Positions 29,823 to 39,305 of a DNA stretch of 64,000 bases are shown piece after piece; the stretch's first letter is position 1, and each line of letters starts with the position of its first letter. A program made the translations under genes and the position numbers. The notes beneath the pieces were generated by a model, which did not search any database, was not told the origin of the DNA, and saw only the letters and a program-made list of their open reading frames with translations. Source of the DNA: Rhizobium sp. G21 (GTDB lineage Bacteria > Pseudomonadota > Alphaproteobacteria > Rhizobiales > Rhizobiaceae). Where the stretch lies: positions 3,574,001-3,638,000 of the forward strand of contig NZ_JACFXW010000001.1 of the NCBI RefSeq assembly GCF_014158035.1, given 5' to 3'.

Positions 29823-30731
29823 TCAGAGACCCAGAGTCTGCCTCGGGATCAGCGCGCCGCGATGGCGGATGACTTCGGCCGCGAGACGCGCGGCGAAGCG
29901 CGCGGCCTCTTCCGGGATGTCGCCGGCGGCCAGACGGGCGAGATAGCCGCCATCGAAACTATCGCCGGCCGAGGTCGTGTCGACGATGGCCTCGACGGAT
30001 GCGGCGGGCACATGGATCTGCCGATCCGCCGTGGCGATGGTCGCGCCTTTCGCGCCGTCCTTGACCAGCACCGTGTCCACGCCCAGGGTCCTGTAGCGGG
30101 CGACGGTCGCCGCGACGTCCGCGTCGCCGAAATAAGTCGCTTCGTCATCGAAGCCCGGCAGAACCAGCGAGGCTGCGCGGGCGCCGTCGGTAATGCTCTC
30201 GCGCATCTCGTCGAGCGAGTCCCAGAGGCGCGGGCGAAGATTGGGGTCGAAGGCCACCAGCTTGCCGGCGGCGCGGGCCTTCGCCATGCGCTCGATCAAC
30301 CGCGCGCGGGCGTCGGGCGAGAGGATCGCCAGCGTGATGCCGGAGAAATAGACGATGTCGGAGGCGGCGATGGCCGCGTCGAGCGCGGCGGCGTCATCGG
30401 CCAGCCGTCTGGCGGCGGAGTTTGAGCGCCAATAGGAGAAGGATCGTTCGCCATCCTTCAGATGGATCATGTAGAGGCCGGGGCTGAGGCCCTGCAAACG
30501 CTGGATGAAACCGGTCTCGACGCCCGCATCGGCCATGAACCCCGCCATGTCGTTGGAGGCTTCATCGTCCCCGAGCGCGGTAAAATAGGCGACCGACCAG
30601 TCCTCGGGCATGAAGGCCCGGGCGTACCAGGCGGTGTTGAACGTATCGCCGGCAAAGCCCTTGCGGAACGTGTCGCCGCCGAGGCTCGCAAGTTCGATCA
30701 TGCATTCGCCGATACACAGCAGTCGCGCCAT
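29823..30731 (-). CDS. kdgK: 2-keto-3-deoxygluconate kinase, PfkB family
   Basis: A 302-aa ribokinase-fold sugar kinase that phosphorylates 2-keto-3-deoxygluconate in the Entner-Doudoroff route and uronate catabolism. It starts LLCIGECMIELASLG, contains KGFAGDTFNTAWYA and VAFDPNLRPRLW, and ends with the PfkB motif DTTSAGDSFDGGYLA holding the catalytic Asp. The ATG at 30731 has GAGGAGGA upstream; a 41-codon in-frame extension is rejected. It is divergent from the alpha-glucosidase gene with 104 bases between, suggesting a shared sugar-responsive control region. Confidence 0.9.
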   Translation of the reverse strand: MARLLCIGECMIELASLGGDTFRKGFAGDTFNTAWYARAFMPEDWSVAYFTALGDDEASNDMAGFMADAGVETGFIQRLQGLSPGLYMIHLKDGERSFSYWRSNSAARRLADDAAALDAAIAASDIVYFSGITLAILSPDARARLIERMAKARAAGKLVAFDPNLRPRLWDSLDEMRESITDGARAASLVLPGFDDEATYFGDADVAATVARYRTLGVDTVLVKDGAKGATIATADRQIHVPAASVEAIVDTTSAGDSFDGGYLARLAAGDIPEEAARFAARLAAEVIRHRGALIPRQTLGL

Positions 30732-30835
30732 TTTGACAAAATCCTCCTCTAGTCCCGATCGCGGTTTACGGAAGCGGCGGCAGCCGGTAAAGCGTAAAGA
30801 CGTGTCAAATCTGGATTTACAGACGGAGACTTTGC

Positions 30836-32491
30836 ATGGCGACTTCGGGTCCAATCAAAAAGAGCGGCGCAGACTGGTGGCGCGGGGCGGTGATCTATCA
30901 GATCTATCCGCGCTCCTACCAGGCGCCGGACGGATCCGGCAGCGGCACGATCAAGGGCATCACGCGGCGGCTGCCGCATGTCGCCTCGCTCGGCGTCGAC
31001 GCCATCTGGCTGTCGCCCTTCTTCAAGTCGCCGATGGCCGATATGGGCTATGACGTCTCCGATTACTGCGACGTCGACCCGCTGTTCGGCACGCTGTCCG
31101 ATTTCGACGAGATGGTCGCGGAAGCTCATCGGCTCGGTCTCAAGGTGATGATCGACCAGGTGATTTCGCATTCGTCCGACCAGCATCCCTGGTTCAAGGA
31201 AAGCCGGGCGAGCCGCGACAATCCCAAGGCCGACTGGTATATCTGGGCCGATCCCAAGCCCGACGGCACCGCGCCCAACAACTGGTTGTCGATCTTCGGC
31301 GGCCCGGCCTGGGAATGGGACGGCGTTCGCCGGCAATATTACATGCACAATTTCCTTAACTCGCAGCCCGACCTCAACTTCCACAATCCGGACGTCCAGG
31401 ACGCGCTGCTCGACACGGTGAAATTCTGGCTGGAGCGCGGCGTCGACGGCTTCCGTCTCGACACGGTCAATTACTATTTTCACGACAAGACGCTGCGCGA
31501 CAATCCGCCGATGCAGATCCAGGTGGAAGGGGCGGCGCAGGATGCGCCCGACACCAACCCCTACACCTATCAGAACCATCTCTACGACAAGACCCAGCCG
31601 GAGAATATCGAGTTTCTCAAGCGCCTGCGGGCGCTGCTCGACCAGTATGACGATCGCGCCACGGTGGGCGAAGTCGGCGACGGCTATCGCTCGCTGGAGA
31701 CGGTGGCCGCCTATACCGCCGGCGACGACAAGCTGCATATGTGCTACACGTTCGACCTCCTGTCGCCCGACTTTTCCGCCGCCCATATCCGCAAATGCGT
31801 GACGGCGGTGGAAACGCAGGCCGCCAATGGCTGGATCTGCTGGGCCTTTTCGAACCACGACGTGCCGCGCCATGTCAGCCGCTTCATGGCGGCCGGCGAC
31901 AGTCAGGACCGCGTCGCCAAGATCGCGCTCACCACGCTTTTGTCGTTGCGCGGCTCGGTCTGCCTCTATCAGGGCGAGGAGCTCGGCCTGACCGAAGCCG
32001 ATATCGCTTACGAGGATCTGCAGGACCCCTATGGCATGCGCTTCTGGCCGGCCTTCAAGGGTCGCGACGGATGCCGCACGCCGATGGTGTGGGATGCGGG
32101 CCAGCCCTATGGCGGTTTCTCGACCGTGAAACCCTGGCTGCCGGTGCCGGAGGAACACCGCATCCGCGCCGTCGACGCCCAGCAGGGCATGACGGGTTCG
32201 GTGCTGAGCCACTACCGCGACACGCTGGCCTTCCGCGCCGGCCATCCGGCCATGACCGAGGGCGATTTTCATTTCCTGCAGGTCAATCAGGATCTGCTCG
32301 CCTTCACCCGCCGCCAAGGCGATCAGGCGCTGCTGTTCGTCTTCAACCTGACGCGCGAGGCCCAGAGCTTCATCGTGCCCGACACCGTGTCGGTAAAGGA
32401 GCAGCTGGCGCTGCCCGGCTTCAAGCCCGGCTTCGACGGCGCCGTGGTCAAGCTCGACGGGTTCGACGCGTTCTGCGCGACGATCGGATGA
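30836..32491 (+). CDS. aglA: Alpha-glucosidase, GH13 family (AglA-like)
   Basis: A 551-aa cytoplasmic alpha-glucosidase hydrolysing alpha-linked disaccharides such as sucrose, trehalulose or maltose. The GH13 motifs are complete: AIWLSPFFKSPMADMGYDV, MIDQVISHSSDQH, GFRLDTVN with nucleophile Asp209, VGEVGDG with acid/base Glu279, and FSNHDVPRH with Asp342. It resembles AglA of the rhizobial agl alpha-glucoside operon, but the AglEFGK transporter genes are not adjacent. It is divergent from kdgK. Confidence 0.93.
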   Translation: MATSGPIKKSGADWWRGAVIYQIYPRSYQAPDGSGSGTIKGITRRLPHVASLGVDAIWLSPFFKSPMADMGYDVSDYCDVDPLFGTLSDFDEMVAEAHRLGLKVMIDQVISHSSDQHPWFKESRASRDNPKADWYIWADPKPDGTAPNNWLSIFGGPAWEWDGVRRQYYMHNFLNSQPDLNFHNPDVQDALLDTVKFWLERGVDGFRLDTVNYYFHDKTLRDNPPMQIQVEGAAQDAPDTNPYTYQNHLYDKTQPENIEFLKRLRALLDQYDDRATVGEVGDGYRSLETVAAYTAGDDKLHMCYTFDLLSPDFSAAHIRKCVTAVETQAANGWICWAFSNHDVPRHVSRFMAAGDSQDRVAKIALTTLLSLRGSVCLYQGEELGLTEADIAYEDLQDPYGMRFWPAFKGRDGCRTPMVWDAGQPYGGFSTVKPWLPVPEEHRIRAVDAQQGMTGSVLSHYRDTLAFRAGHPAMTEGDFHFLQVNQDLLAFTRRQGDQALLFVFNLTREAQSFIVPDTVSVKEQLALPGFKPGFDGAVVKLDGFDAFCATIG

Positions 32492-32513
32492 GGTGGGCGC
32501 CGAGGGTGGGGGC

Positions 32514-32556
32514 ACCCCCTCTGGCCTGCCGGCCATCTCCCCTCAAGGGGGGAGAT
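32514..32556. repeat. Rhizobial-type palindromic intergenic repeat, copy 1
   Basis: A 43-base element running from ACCCCCTCTGGCCTGCCGG through a self-complementary CTCCCC/GGGGAG core. Its inverse lies at 32646-32687. Sequences of this form (CCCCCTCTG, then CCTGCCGG, then ATCTCCCC) are common between genes in Rhizobiaceae and relatives, often called RIME-like. It contains a run of six G. Confidence 0.75.
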
Positions 32557-32645
32557 CGGCTGGGCGGATCGTCTTCCGCCACATCAACCGACGTGTTTGC
32601 CGCATAGTCCGAGGTTAGTAGAGGGCGAGGCATCGCCGCGCATCA

Positions 32646-32687
32646 ATCTCCCCCTTGAGGGGAGATGCCCGGCAGGGCAGAGGGGGT
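32646..32687. repeat. Rhizobial-type palindromic intergenic repeat, inverted copy 2
   Basis: The reverse complement of the copy at 32514-32556 with only a few differences. The two copies flank about 90 bases and could fold into one long stem-loop in the aglA 3' region. Confidence 0.75.
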
Positions 32688-32770
32688 AACCCCGGGCATC
32701 AACCTCTCCTATCATCAAATCACCCCATTTCCGGCGCAATCGGCATTCCCCTGAACTGCCCGGAATTGTC

Positions 32771-33747
32771 ATGCGACTGAACTCCTGCCTCGCTCTCGCC
32801 GTTGCTCTCACCGCCGCCCCAGCGCTCGCCGATCCGCCGCATCGGCCCAAGCAACTGGTGCTGATTTCCTTCGATGGCGCGCATGACAACAGCCTGTGGG
32901 AACGGTCGTTGGCCCTGTCGAAGCGGACCGGGGCGACGTTCACCTATTTCCTGTCCTGCACCTATCTCATCAATCCGGCCGACCGGAAAACCTATCGCGC
33001 GCCGCATCACGCGGCGGGGAAATCGGCGACCGGTTGGGCGCTGACCGTGCCGGAGATCCAGGCGCGGCTCGGACATATCTGGCAGGCGCATCTCAATGGC
33101 CATGACATCGGCTCGCATGCCTGCGGTCATTTCGACGGCAAGGATTGGACGCGGGCCGACTGGTCGGCGGAGTTCGACGCCTTCGACGATGCGCTTCTCA
33201 ACGCCTGGGCCCGCAATGGCGTCGAGGATAAGGAGCCGGACGGCTGGGCCGACTTCGTGCGCAAGGACATCACCGGCTTTCGCGCGCCCTATCTGTCGAC
33301 CAGCCCGGGTCTCGCGCCCGCGCTCTCCGATCACGGCTTCCGCTTCGACGCCAGCCTCGTCTCAAGGGGCCGGCGGAGCCTGAGCGCGATGGTGGCCTGA
33401 TGCGCTTCGCTCTGCCGCGCATTCCTGAGGGGCCGGAGGGACGGCCGGTCATCGGCATGGACTACAATCTCTATGTCCGCCATTCCGGCGGACTGAATTC
33501 GCCCAGCCGCGCGCGGCAATTCGAGGCGCGGACGCTTGCCGCCTTCCGCAACGCCTTCGAGACGCAATATCAGGGCAAGCGCATTCCGCTGCAGCTCGGC
33601 TTCCATTTCGTCGAGATGAACGGCGGCGCCTATTGGGATGCGCTGGAGACGTTTCTCGGCGAGACCTGCTCCAAAAATGACGTCGCCTGCGTGAGCTACA
33701 CGCAGGCGATGGAGATGCGGGGGATGGCCGGCGCGAGCGGGCTTTAG
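32771..33747 (+). CDS. Exported polysaccharide deacetylase (NodB fold), frameshifted
   Basis: A 325-aa protein after repair, with a Sec signal peptide (MRLNSCLALAVALTAAPALA). The NodB-like domain shows SFDGAHD (catalytic base and metal Asp), GHDIGSHACGHFDG (metal His pair) and GFRAPYLS. Such enzymes remove acetyl groups from N-acetylated cell-wall or exopolysaccharide sugars in the periplasm. The frame is broken at the G run 33366-33369; adding one G gives SRGPAEPERDGGLMRFALPR. It converges on bacA with a four-base overlap of the stops. Confidence 0.85.
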
Positions 33748-34997
33748 ACCTTCTCCTCTCCTCCGGATTCGATGAATTTCTGATCGAGCGAGGGCAGAGG
33801 CTCGTCGTTCATGGCGGCTTCGAAGGCCTGGAGACGCTTGTAGATCGAGATCAGCTCGATCATCGTCGGCCAGCTGTTGACCAGATACTGGAAGGAACTG
33901 GTGACGTTGCCGAAAGCGTCGCGGATCTGCTGGAAAGCGCCGAAGGTGATGACGCCGGCCGCGAACGACGGCACGAGGATCAGGATCGGGAAGATGTTGT
34001 CCGTCTGAAGGTAGAGATATCGGAAGAAATTGAAGTAGCTGTAATGCCAGAACATTCGGAAGTTGTTCTTCCGGATATTCGAGAACAGCTCACGCACGGT
34101 CACGGGTTCCGCCCTCTCGGGCGAGTCTTCTCCGTAGACGAGTTCCTTACGATAGGCCGCTTCGACGCGCTGATTTTGAAACTCGAGGCCTGGCAGCTTG
34201 ATACCGGCGACGATCATCAGCAGCGTGCCGAAAATCGACCAGAAGATCGCCGCGAACATGAGCGGATGCGGGATCTCGCCAATGATCGGCAATTCCTTGA
34301 CATTTTCCGAAAGCGTCGCCAGGAGCGGCAGGTAGACGATCAACGTCATAAACGAACCGATGAGGCTGGTGCCCAAGCCTTCAACGGTGCGCGAGAAGCG
34401 CATCGTGTCTTCCTGAATACGCTGTGACGCGCCTTCGAGATGGCGCACCTTGGTCCAGCGGTCATAGTAATAGTCGGTCATGGCATTGCGCCAGCGAAAC
34501 AGATAATGGCTGGTGAAGAACAGCGTGAAGACCGCTGCCGTAATGCTGACGCTGGCGATCTGGAAAAACTTGAAGGCGCCGTAGTAGATTTCGGCCTGGC
34601 TGACCGTCCCCGGCTTGTTCAACGCTTCCACGATCATGTTGTAGAACGGGCCGCGCCAATAGGTGATGGCGACGCTCGTATCCACCGAGAAATAGGTGAA
34701 AAACGTGATATAGATGCTGCCCCAGATCGACCATCTTTTCCACGGGTGATCGCCGCCGATGATGGTCCAGAAGACGCCGAAGCTGATCAGGAATGTCAGG
34801 AAATAGGCGTAGAAGAAGATGTTGTCGGGGGTGATGAAGTAGCTGAGATCATCCGGAGGCGTCCCCGGTCGGGCCTGCATGCCCAACCATGCCTGGAGAT
34901 CCGGAGCGATTGTGAACCAAACTGCGAGGCCGACCGCGAACCAGACGAAGGCAGCGATCAAAGCCAGCTTCGGTTTCGGGAAAAAGGATTCAAACAA
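33744..34997 (-). CDS. bacA: Peptide transporter BacA/SbmA
   Basis: A 417-aa inner-membrane protein of the SbmA/BacA family with about seven membrane segments, which imports proline-rich and other antimicrobial peptides and modified thiazole peptides using the proton gradient. Family-typical stretches are PNDI-like TPDNIFFYAYFLTFLISF, ITYWRGPFYNMIV, RIQEDTMRFSRTVEGLG and QYLVNSWPTMIELISIYKRL. BacA is required in rhizobia for survival inside legume nodules and influences lipid A fatty acids. No ABC ATPase domain is fused, so it is the SbmA type rather than the BclA type. Confidence 0.93.
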   Translation of the reverse strand: MFESFFPKPKLALIAAFVWFAVGLAVWFTIAPDLQAWLGMQARPGTPPDDLSYFITPDNIFFYAYFLTFLISFGVFWTIIGGDHPWKRWSIWGSIYITFFTYFSVDTSVAITYWRGPFYNMIVEALNKPGTVSQAEIYYGAFKFFQIASVSITAAVFTLFFTSHYLFRWRNAMTDYYYDRWTKVRHLEGASQRIQEDTMRFSRTVEGLGTSLIGSFMTLIVYLPLLATLSENVKELPIIGEIPHPLMFAAIFWSIFGTLLMIVAGIKLPGLEFQNQRVEAAYRKELVYGEDSPERAEPVTVRELFSNIRKNNFRMFWHYSYFNFFRYLYLQTDNIFPILILVPSFAAGVITFGAFQQIRDAFGNVTSSFQYLVNSWPTMIELISIYKRLQAFEAAMNDEPLPSLDQKFIESGGEEKV

Positions 34998-35122
34998 GGC
35001 TGGGATCTCCGCTTGCCGGCTTTGCCGGACGTCATTTTCGCGCGACCCTAATAGAGTTCGATTCCGCCCGCAATGGCGGGCGAGCCGCCTAACGAGAATG
35101 TAATTTCCCGGTCAGGCTACGG

Positions 35123-36304
35123 TCATTTTTCGCTCAGTCGCAGCGGCAGCGCGATCAGCGCCGAGAGCGCCAGAGCGCCCGCCGCCAAGAGGCTCGGCAG
35201 CGTAAAGCCGCCGCTCCATTCGGCGACGCTGCCCGCCACCAGCGGTCCGGCGATCTGACCGAGGCCGAAAGCGGCGGTCATCAGGGCGAAGGCGCGGCGA
35301 GGACTTTCGGGGGCGAGATCGCGGGTGAGCCGCAGGCCGTAGGCGGTGATGACCATGAAGGTCGCCCCGAGCGCGACGCCGCCCAGCAACGGCGCGACCG
35401 GTCCGTGCACCAGCACCGAGGCTGCGACGCCCACGGCTTCCAGCGCGAGCGCGGCGAGATAGGCGCCGCCGAGACCCAGCCGCTGCATCAGCGGTCGCCA
35501 GGCGATCAGCGACAGCGTCGCGGCGCAGCCGGTGAGGAACCAGCTCAGGAATTCGACGCTTGCGCCGAGATGCGCGAGCCGGATCATCGCGACGATGAAT
35601 GTGGCGGTGACGACATAGCCGAAGCCGAACAGGCCATAGGACAATACCAGCCTCGAAAACTGGCGCGTCCAGACGAGACGCGGCTCTCGCTGTGGCGCCG
35701 ACGAGCCTGTGACCATCGGCGGCAGGAGGACGAGGACCAGGACGAAGGCCGCAAGGCTGACCGCCCCGCCGGCCAGCCAATCCAGCCGCCAGGCGCCGGG
35801 CGCGATTTGGCCGATCGCATAAACCAGCGCCGAGGAGGCGGCGATACCGACCCCGACGCCGCCGAAATGGGCGGACTGGATGCGTTCGCCGCCGACGCGG
35901 GCGGCATGGCCCAGCACCACGGAACTCGTGAAGATCATCGCAAAGGCGCTGGCGACGCCTGAAAGAAAGCGGACGAAGGTGAAGACCAGCACATTGTCGG
36001 TCGCGGCCATCAGAGCGAGGAGCACGGCATTGGCCGCAAGCGCCGCGAGCGCCGTTTGCCGCTCCCGTCCGCCGGCCCAATGGAGCGCGGCGAGCAGCGC
36101 TCCGACGAGATAACCGGCGAAATTGCCGGCCGCGATCAGGCCCGAGGCGCTGGCGCTCAGGCCGAGCTCCGAGATCATGCCCGGCAAGATGGGGGTGAAG
36201 GAAAAGCGGCCGAAACCCATGGCGGCCGCCATGGCGACAGCGCCGGACATGGCTGCGGCGCGCGCATGGTCGTCGCGAAAAACTGGAAAAGTCGAGGACA
36301 TCAT
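35123..36304 (-). CDS. MFS transporter, YbfB/YjiJ family
   Basis: A 393-aa major facilitator with twelve hydrophobic segments. The N terminus AMAAAMGFGRFSFTPILPGM and the central AHFGGVGVGIAASSALVYAI are characteristic of the YbfB/YjiJ group, whose substrates are unknown. The ATG pair at 36304/36301 is chosen because the preceding in-frame codons have no family resemblance. An inverted repeat upstream at 36354-36369 could be an operator. The gene may be co-transcribed with the upstream stress-protein gene. Confidence 0.85.
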   Translation of the reverse strand: MMSSTFPVFRDDHARAAAMSGAVAMAAAMGFGRFSFTPILPGMISELGLSASASGLIAAGNFAGYLVGALLAALHWAGGRERQTALAALAANAVLLALMAATDNVLVFTFVRFLSGVASAFAMIFTSSVVLGHAARVGGERIQSAHFGGVGVGIAASSALVYAIGQIAPGAWRLDWLAGGAVSLAAFVLVLVLLPPMVTGSSAPQREPRLVWTRQFSRLVLSYGLFGFGYVVTATFIVAMIRLAHLGASVEFLSWFLTGCAATLSLIAWRPLMQRLGLGGAYLAALALEAVGVAASVLVHGPVAPLLGGVALGATFMVITAYGLRLTRDLAPESPRRAFALMTAAFGLGQIAGPLVAGSVAEWSGGFTLPSLLAAGALALSALIALPLRLSEK

Positions 36305-36353
36305 CGCCGGTCCTGTTGCAGTGCAGCGGATATGGTCCCGAGGGCCTGGCGTG

Positions 36354-36369
36354 ACAAATGACAATTTGT
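36354..36369. promoter_or_regulatory. Candidate operator upstream of the MFS gene
   Basis: An inverted repeat ACAAAT-GACA-ATTTGT in an otherwise GC-rich region, about 50 bases upstream of the MFS start. The AT-rich dyad is the right size for a dimeric regulator, but no cognate regulator gene is adjacent. Confidence 0.35.
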
Positions 36370-36447
36370 GAAGCATGCATAACAATTTCGAAGGCCAAAA
36401 CACGGATGGCGGCCGAAGCCGCCATCCTCAAGCCTTCAATTCCCTGA

Positions 36448-36929
36448 TCAGGGACGCGCCACCTGGGCGCGATAGCTGCTGCGATCCGGCCGGATCGCGG
36501 GGGCGGCGTCGAGCGAAATGCCGCTTCCACGCCGCGCCAGCCTTCGTCGAGATAGAGCTTGCGTCGGTCATCTGCGTCGATGGCGTCATGACGCGCCATC
36601 ACGCGCTTCACCTCGCCCTCGCGATCGTCGTGAATGCGTACCGCCAGCAGCACGCCGCCGCGCTTGACGCTCTCGGCATAGACATGCGCGTGGTCTTCGA
36701 CCACATCTGCGCCGATCAGGCCGTTCAGAAGACCTTTGGCGCTGTTGAACATCGAGTTGAAAGCGGGCAGATCGCTGGCTTCCGCAGATTGCGCCTGGTC
36801 GAGGCGTTCCGCCTCGGCTTGACTGGTGATGACGGAAATATCATCCGAGGCGATGCCGGTCATCTTCAGCGCCGTCACGGTGTCCTGTGCTTGGGCGTAG
36901 GCGTCAAAAAGTCCTATCACGGTCTTCAT
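36448..36929 (-). CDS. General stress protein-like protein (GSP17M/YflT type), probably frameshifted
   Basis: A soluble alpha/beta protein that begins MKTVIGLFDAYAQAQDTVTA, with SDDISVITSQ and VKRGGVLLAVRIHDDREGEV; the repeated beta-alpha-beta pattern is that of small general stress proteins. The function is unknown. AAGGAA sits seven bases before ATG 36929. Near the C terminus the frame would run on through the whole MFS gene. Adding one C at 36499-36503 (minus-strand C run) instead gives a 160-aa protein ending at 36448. This repair is plausible but less certain than the others in the window. Confidence 0.7.
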
Positions 36930-36959
36930 CGGCGTTCCTTTCGTCCTGTTCACGAGGCT

Positions 36960-37289
36960 TCAATTGAGATCGATCCGTGGTCTCGCGGCTACCTTTCCCT
37001 GATTGTCCAGGCTCACATCGACGCGTCTTGCGCCCGATGTCGCCACTCCCCGCCACACGCCCTTGTTGTCGAGCCATAGCTCGCCGATCGCGACAAAGCC
37101 CATTGCTTCCATGCGGGCGCGCGCCTGCGCTTGCGAGTATGAACTTGTCCCTTGTTGCAAGCCAGGCGCCGGGATCGATCCGGTGGTTTCTTCCCTCGGG
37201 GCGAGCGTTTGCGCTTGCGCCCCGCTGTAGAGTAGCAGCGATGACAGCGCCAACGCAAGCCGCGACGAGCGAATTGGGTCTATCATCAT
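36960..37289 (-). CDS. Small exported PepSY-like protein
   Basis: A 109-aa protein with a signal peptide (MMIDPIRSSRLALALSSLLL, cleavage near AQA) and a mature domain SSYSQAQARARMEAMGFVAI followed by DNKGVWRGVA and a VSLDNQGKV strand. This matches the single PepSY-like domain found in short periplasmic proteins thought to modulate proteases or bind ligands. The ATG pair at 37289/37286 has GGGAG upstream. It sits 30 bases before the stress protein and is probably in one transcript with it. Confidence 0.75.
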   Translation of the reverse strand: MMIDPIRSSRLALALSSLLLYSGAQAQTLAPREETTGSIPAPGLQQGTSSYSQAQARARMEAMGFVAIGELWLDNKGVWRGVATSGARRVDVSLDNQGKVAARPRIDLN

Positions 37290-37360
37290 GAAAACCAAGC
37301 TCCCTTTTCGCCCGTACGTCAAACGTGCGCGGCGGGGAGTGGTTCCGGATTTTCGAGTGG

Positions 37361-38110
37361 TCAATCGACGAGAGTGAGAATCACCGGCGCGGTCCGGGTG
37401 GCGATGAGCGTGTGCTCGAACTGCACGGTGAGCGCGCGGGGCTCGCTATACAGCGTCCAGGGATCGTCGCCGCCCTCGGCCCAACTGGCGCCGAGCGACA
37501 GGAAGGGTTCGACGGTGAAAACCTGGCCGTTTTCGATCAGCCGGCGCTCTGACGGGTCGGGCCAGGTAGAGAGTTCCGAAGGTTCCTCATGCAGCGAACG
37601 GCCGACGCCGTGGCTGGCGAGGTTTTGGATCAACGTGTAGCGGTTCTTGCGGGCGAACTCGCCGATGGCGTTGCCGATCTTCGCATAGGGCTGGCCGGCG
37701 CGGACCTGGTTGATGCCTGTCCACATGGCGCGCTTTCCGTCGCGGCAGAGTTTTTCGGTCCTGGATACGACGGGCGCCATGATGAAGGACGCGCCCGTGT
37801 CGGCGAAGAAACCGTCCTTGACGGCCGAGACGTCGATGTTGACGAGATCGCCCGGCTTGAGCACCCGGTCGCCCGGGATGCCGTGGGCGACCTCTTCATT
37901 GACGCTGATACAGGTGGCGCCGGGGAACTGGTAGCATTGCTCGGGCGCGGATTGCGCGCCCTCCTGCTCCAGAAGCCTGCGGCCGATCGCGTCCAGTTCA
38001 ACCGTGGTCATGCCGGGCTGGATGGCCTCCGACATCTTCTTGAGCGTCAGCCCGCAGATGCGGCCGATTTCCTTCAGCTTCTGCAGCTCATCATCCGTTT
38101 CGACAACCAT
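37361..38110 (-). CDS. map: Type I methionine aminopeptidase
   Basis: Removes the initiator methionine from nascent proteins. It has 249 aa and all five metal ligands: Asp pair in VNIDVSAVKDGFFADTG, His in SHGVGRSLHE, and Glu residues in VFTVEPFLSLG and VQFEHTL, plus the VAHGIPGD substrate-pocket His. Start ATG 38110 opens MVVETDDELQKLKEIGRICG; an upstream in-frame extension is not family-like. The short form without an N-terminal zinc domain is usual in alphaproteobacteria. Many rhizobia carry more than one map copy, so this need not be the only one. Confidence 0.93.
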   Translation of the reverse strand: MVVETDDELQKLKEIGRICGLTLKKMSEAIQPGMTTVELDAIGRRLLEQEGAQSAPEQCYQFPGATCISVNEEVAHGIPGDRVLKPGDLVNIDVSAVKDGFFADTGASFIMAPVVSRTEKLCRDGKRAMWTGINQVRAGQPYAKIGNAIGEFARKNRYTLIQNLASHGVGRSLHEEPSELSTWPDPSERRLIENGQVFTVEPFLSLGASWAEGGDDPWTLYSEPRALTVQFEHTLIATRTAPVILTLVD

Positions 38111-38159
38111 GCGCCACGTCCTTTCGCGCCGAAGCCTATCGACGCTTCGGCGCGAAACG

Positions 38160-39198
38160 TCAACCGCCGATCGCGTCGCGGACGATGGGGGCGACCTTGG
38201 TTCCATAGAGTTCGATGCCGCGCATTAACTGGTCATGCGGCATGAGGCCGATCGCCATCTGCAACAGGAACCGGTCGTTGCGGAAGATCTCGTGGTGGGC
38301 GATGATCTTGCGCGCCAGCGTTTCCGGATCGCCGATGAACAGCGCGCCTTCTGGCTCCGTGGAGCGGTCATATTGCGCCCGGCTCGACGGACCCCAGCCG
38401 CGTTCGCGTCCGATGCGGTTCATCACCGCGCTCGAGGGGCCGTAGAACTGGTCGACGGCGGTCTGATCCGTCTCGGCGACAAAGCCGTGCACATTGATAG
38501 AGGTCTTCAGCGCGGCGGGATCATGGCCGCCTTTTTCCGCCGCCTGCCGGTAGAGATCGAAGAGCGGCGCAAAGCGCGCCGGTTCGCCGCCGATGATGGC
38601 CAGGGCCATGGGCAGGCCGAGATAGCCGGCGCGGGCCACCGATTGCGGCGTTCCGCCGACGGCGATCCAGATCGGCAGCTTGTCCTGAAACGAGCGGGGA
38701 TAGACGCCGCGGCCGTTGATCGGCGCCCGCGTCTCGCCGCCTTGCCAGGTGACGATCTCGTTGTCGCGCACGGTCAGCAGCAGGTCGAGCTTCTCCTCGA
38801 ACAACTGGTCGTAATCATCCAGGCTCTGGCCGAACAGCGGGAAACTTTCGATGAAGGAGCCGCGGCCGACCATCAGTTCGGCGCGCCCCCTGGCGATCAG
38901 GTCGAGCGTGGCGTATTGCTGATAGACGCGCACCGGATCGTCGGAACTCAAGACCGAGACGGCGCTGGTCAGCCGGATCTTGCTTGTGCGGGCGGCGATG
39001 GCGGCCAGAATGACACGGCGCGGACGCCGCGTAGTCGCGACGGTGATGCTCGCCCAGACCGAAGACGTCGAGCCCGACCTGATCGGCGAGTTCGATCTCC
39101 GCGATCAGTTCACGAATGCGCCGCTCCGCATCCTTTCCGCGCTCGCCGGGAGCCGGATCGGGATTGACGTCTGCGAATGTGTAGAGACCCAGTTCCAT
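38160..39198 (-). CDS. Luciferase-like (LLM) flavin-dependent oxidoreductase (frameshifted)
   Basis: A TIM-barrel flavin monooxygenase-like protein. The N-terminal part is [15 protein letters not shown], then [18 protein letters not shown]; the C-terminal part begins [20 protein letters not shown] with [19 protein letters not shown] and [20 protein letters not shown]. It fits the Atu2307/SP_0267 group of LLM proteins. The two parts are in different frames; the junction is at 39011-39017. The simplest repair is two missing G bases on the minus strand ([13 protein letters not shown]), giving 346 aa. GGAG precedes ATG 39198. The substrate is unknown. Confidence 0.85.
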
Positions 39199-39305
39199 GG
39201 TAAACTCCTGTTTGCAACGGATATGGCCATTTTCGCGCAGCGAGGAAAGGGGCGGGGAAGCGAACACTGTGTCAGATGCGGCTCAGCGCGGACGCCAGGG
39301 GTCGA

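Noticed and set aside
30749..32536. A 595-codon minus-strand frame opposite aglA
   Set aside because: It is antisense to a complete GH13 enzyme with all catalytic residues; the mirror product has no family pattern.
35112..36953. A 613-codon frame fusing the stress protein to an out-of-frame reading of the MFS gene
   Set aside because: Beyond about residue 150 it is Arg/Ala-rich noise over a clear transporter in another frame; a one-base loss at 36499-36503 explains it.
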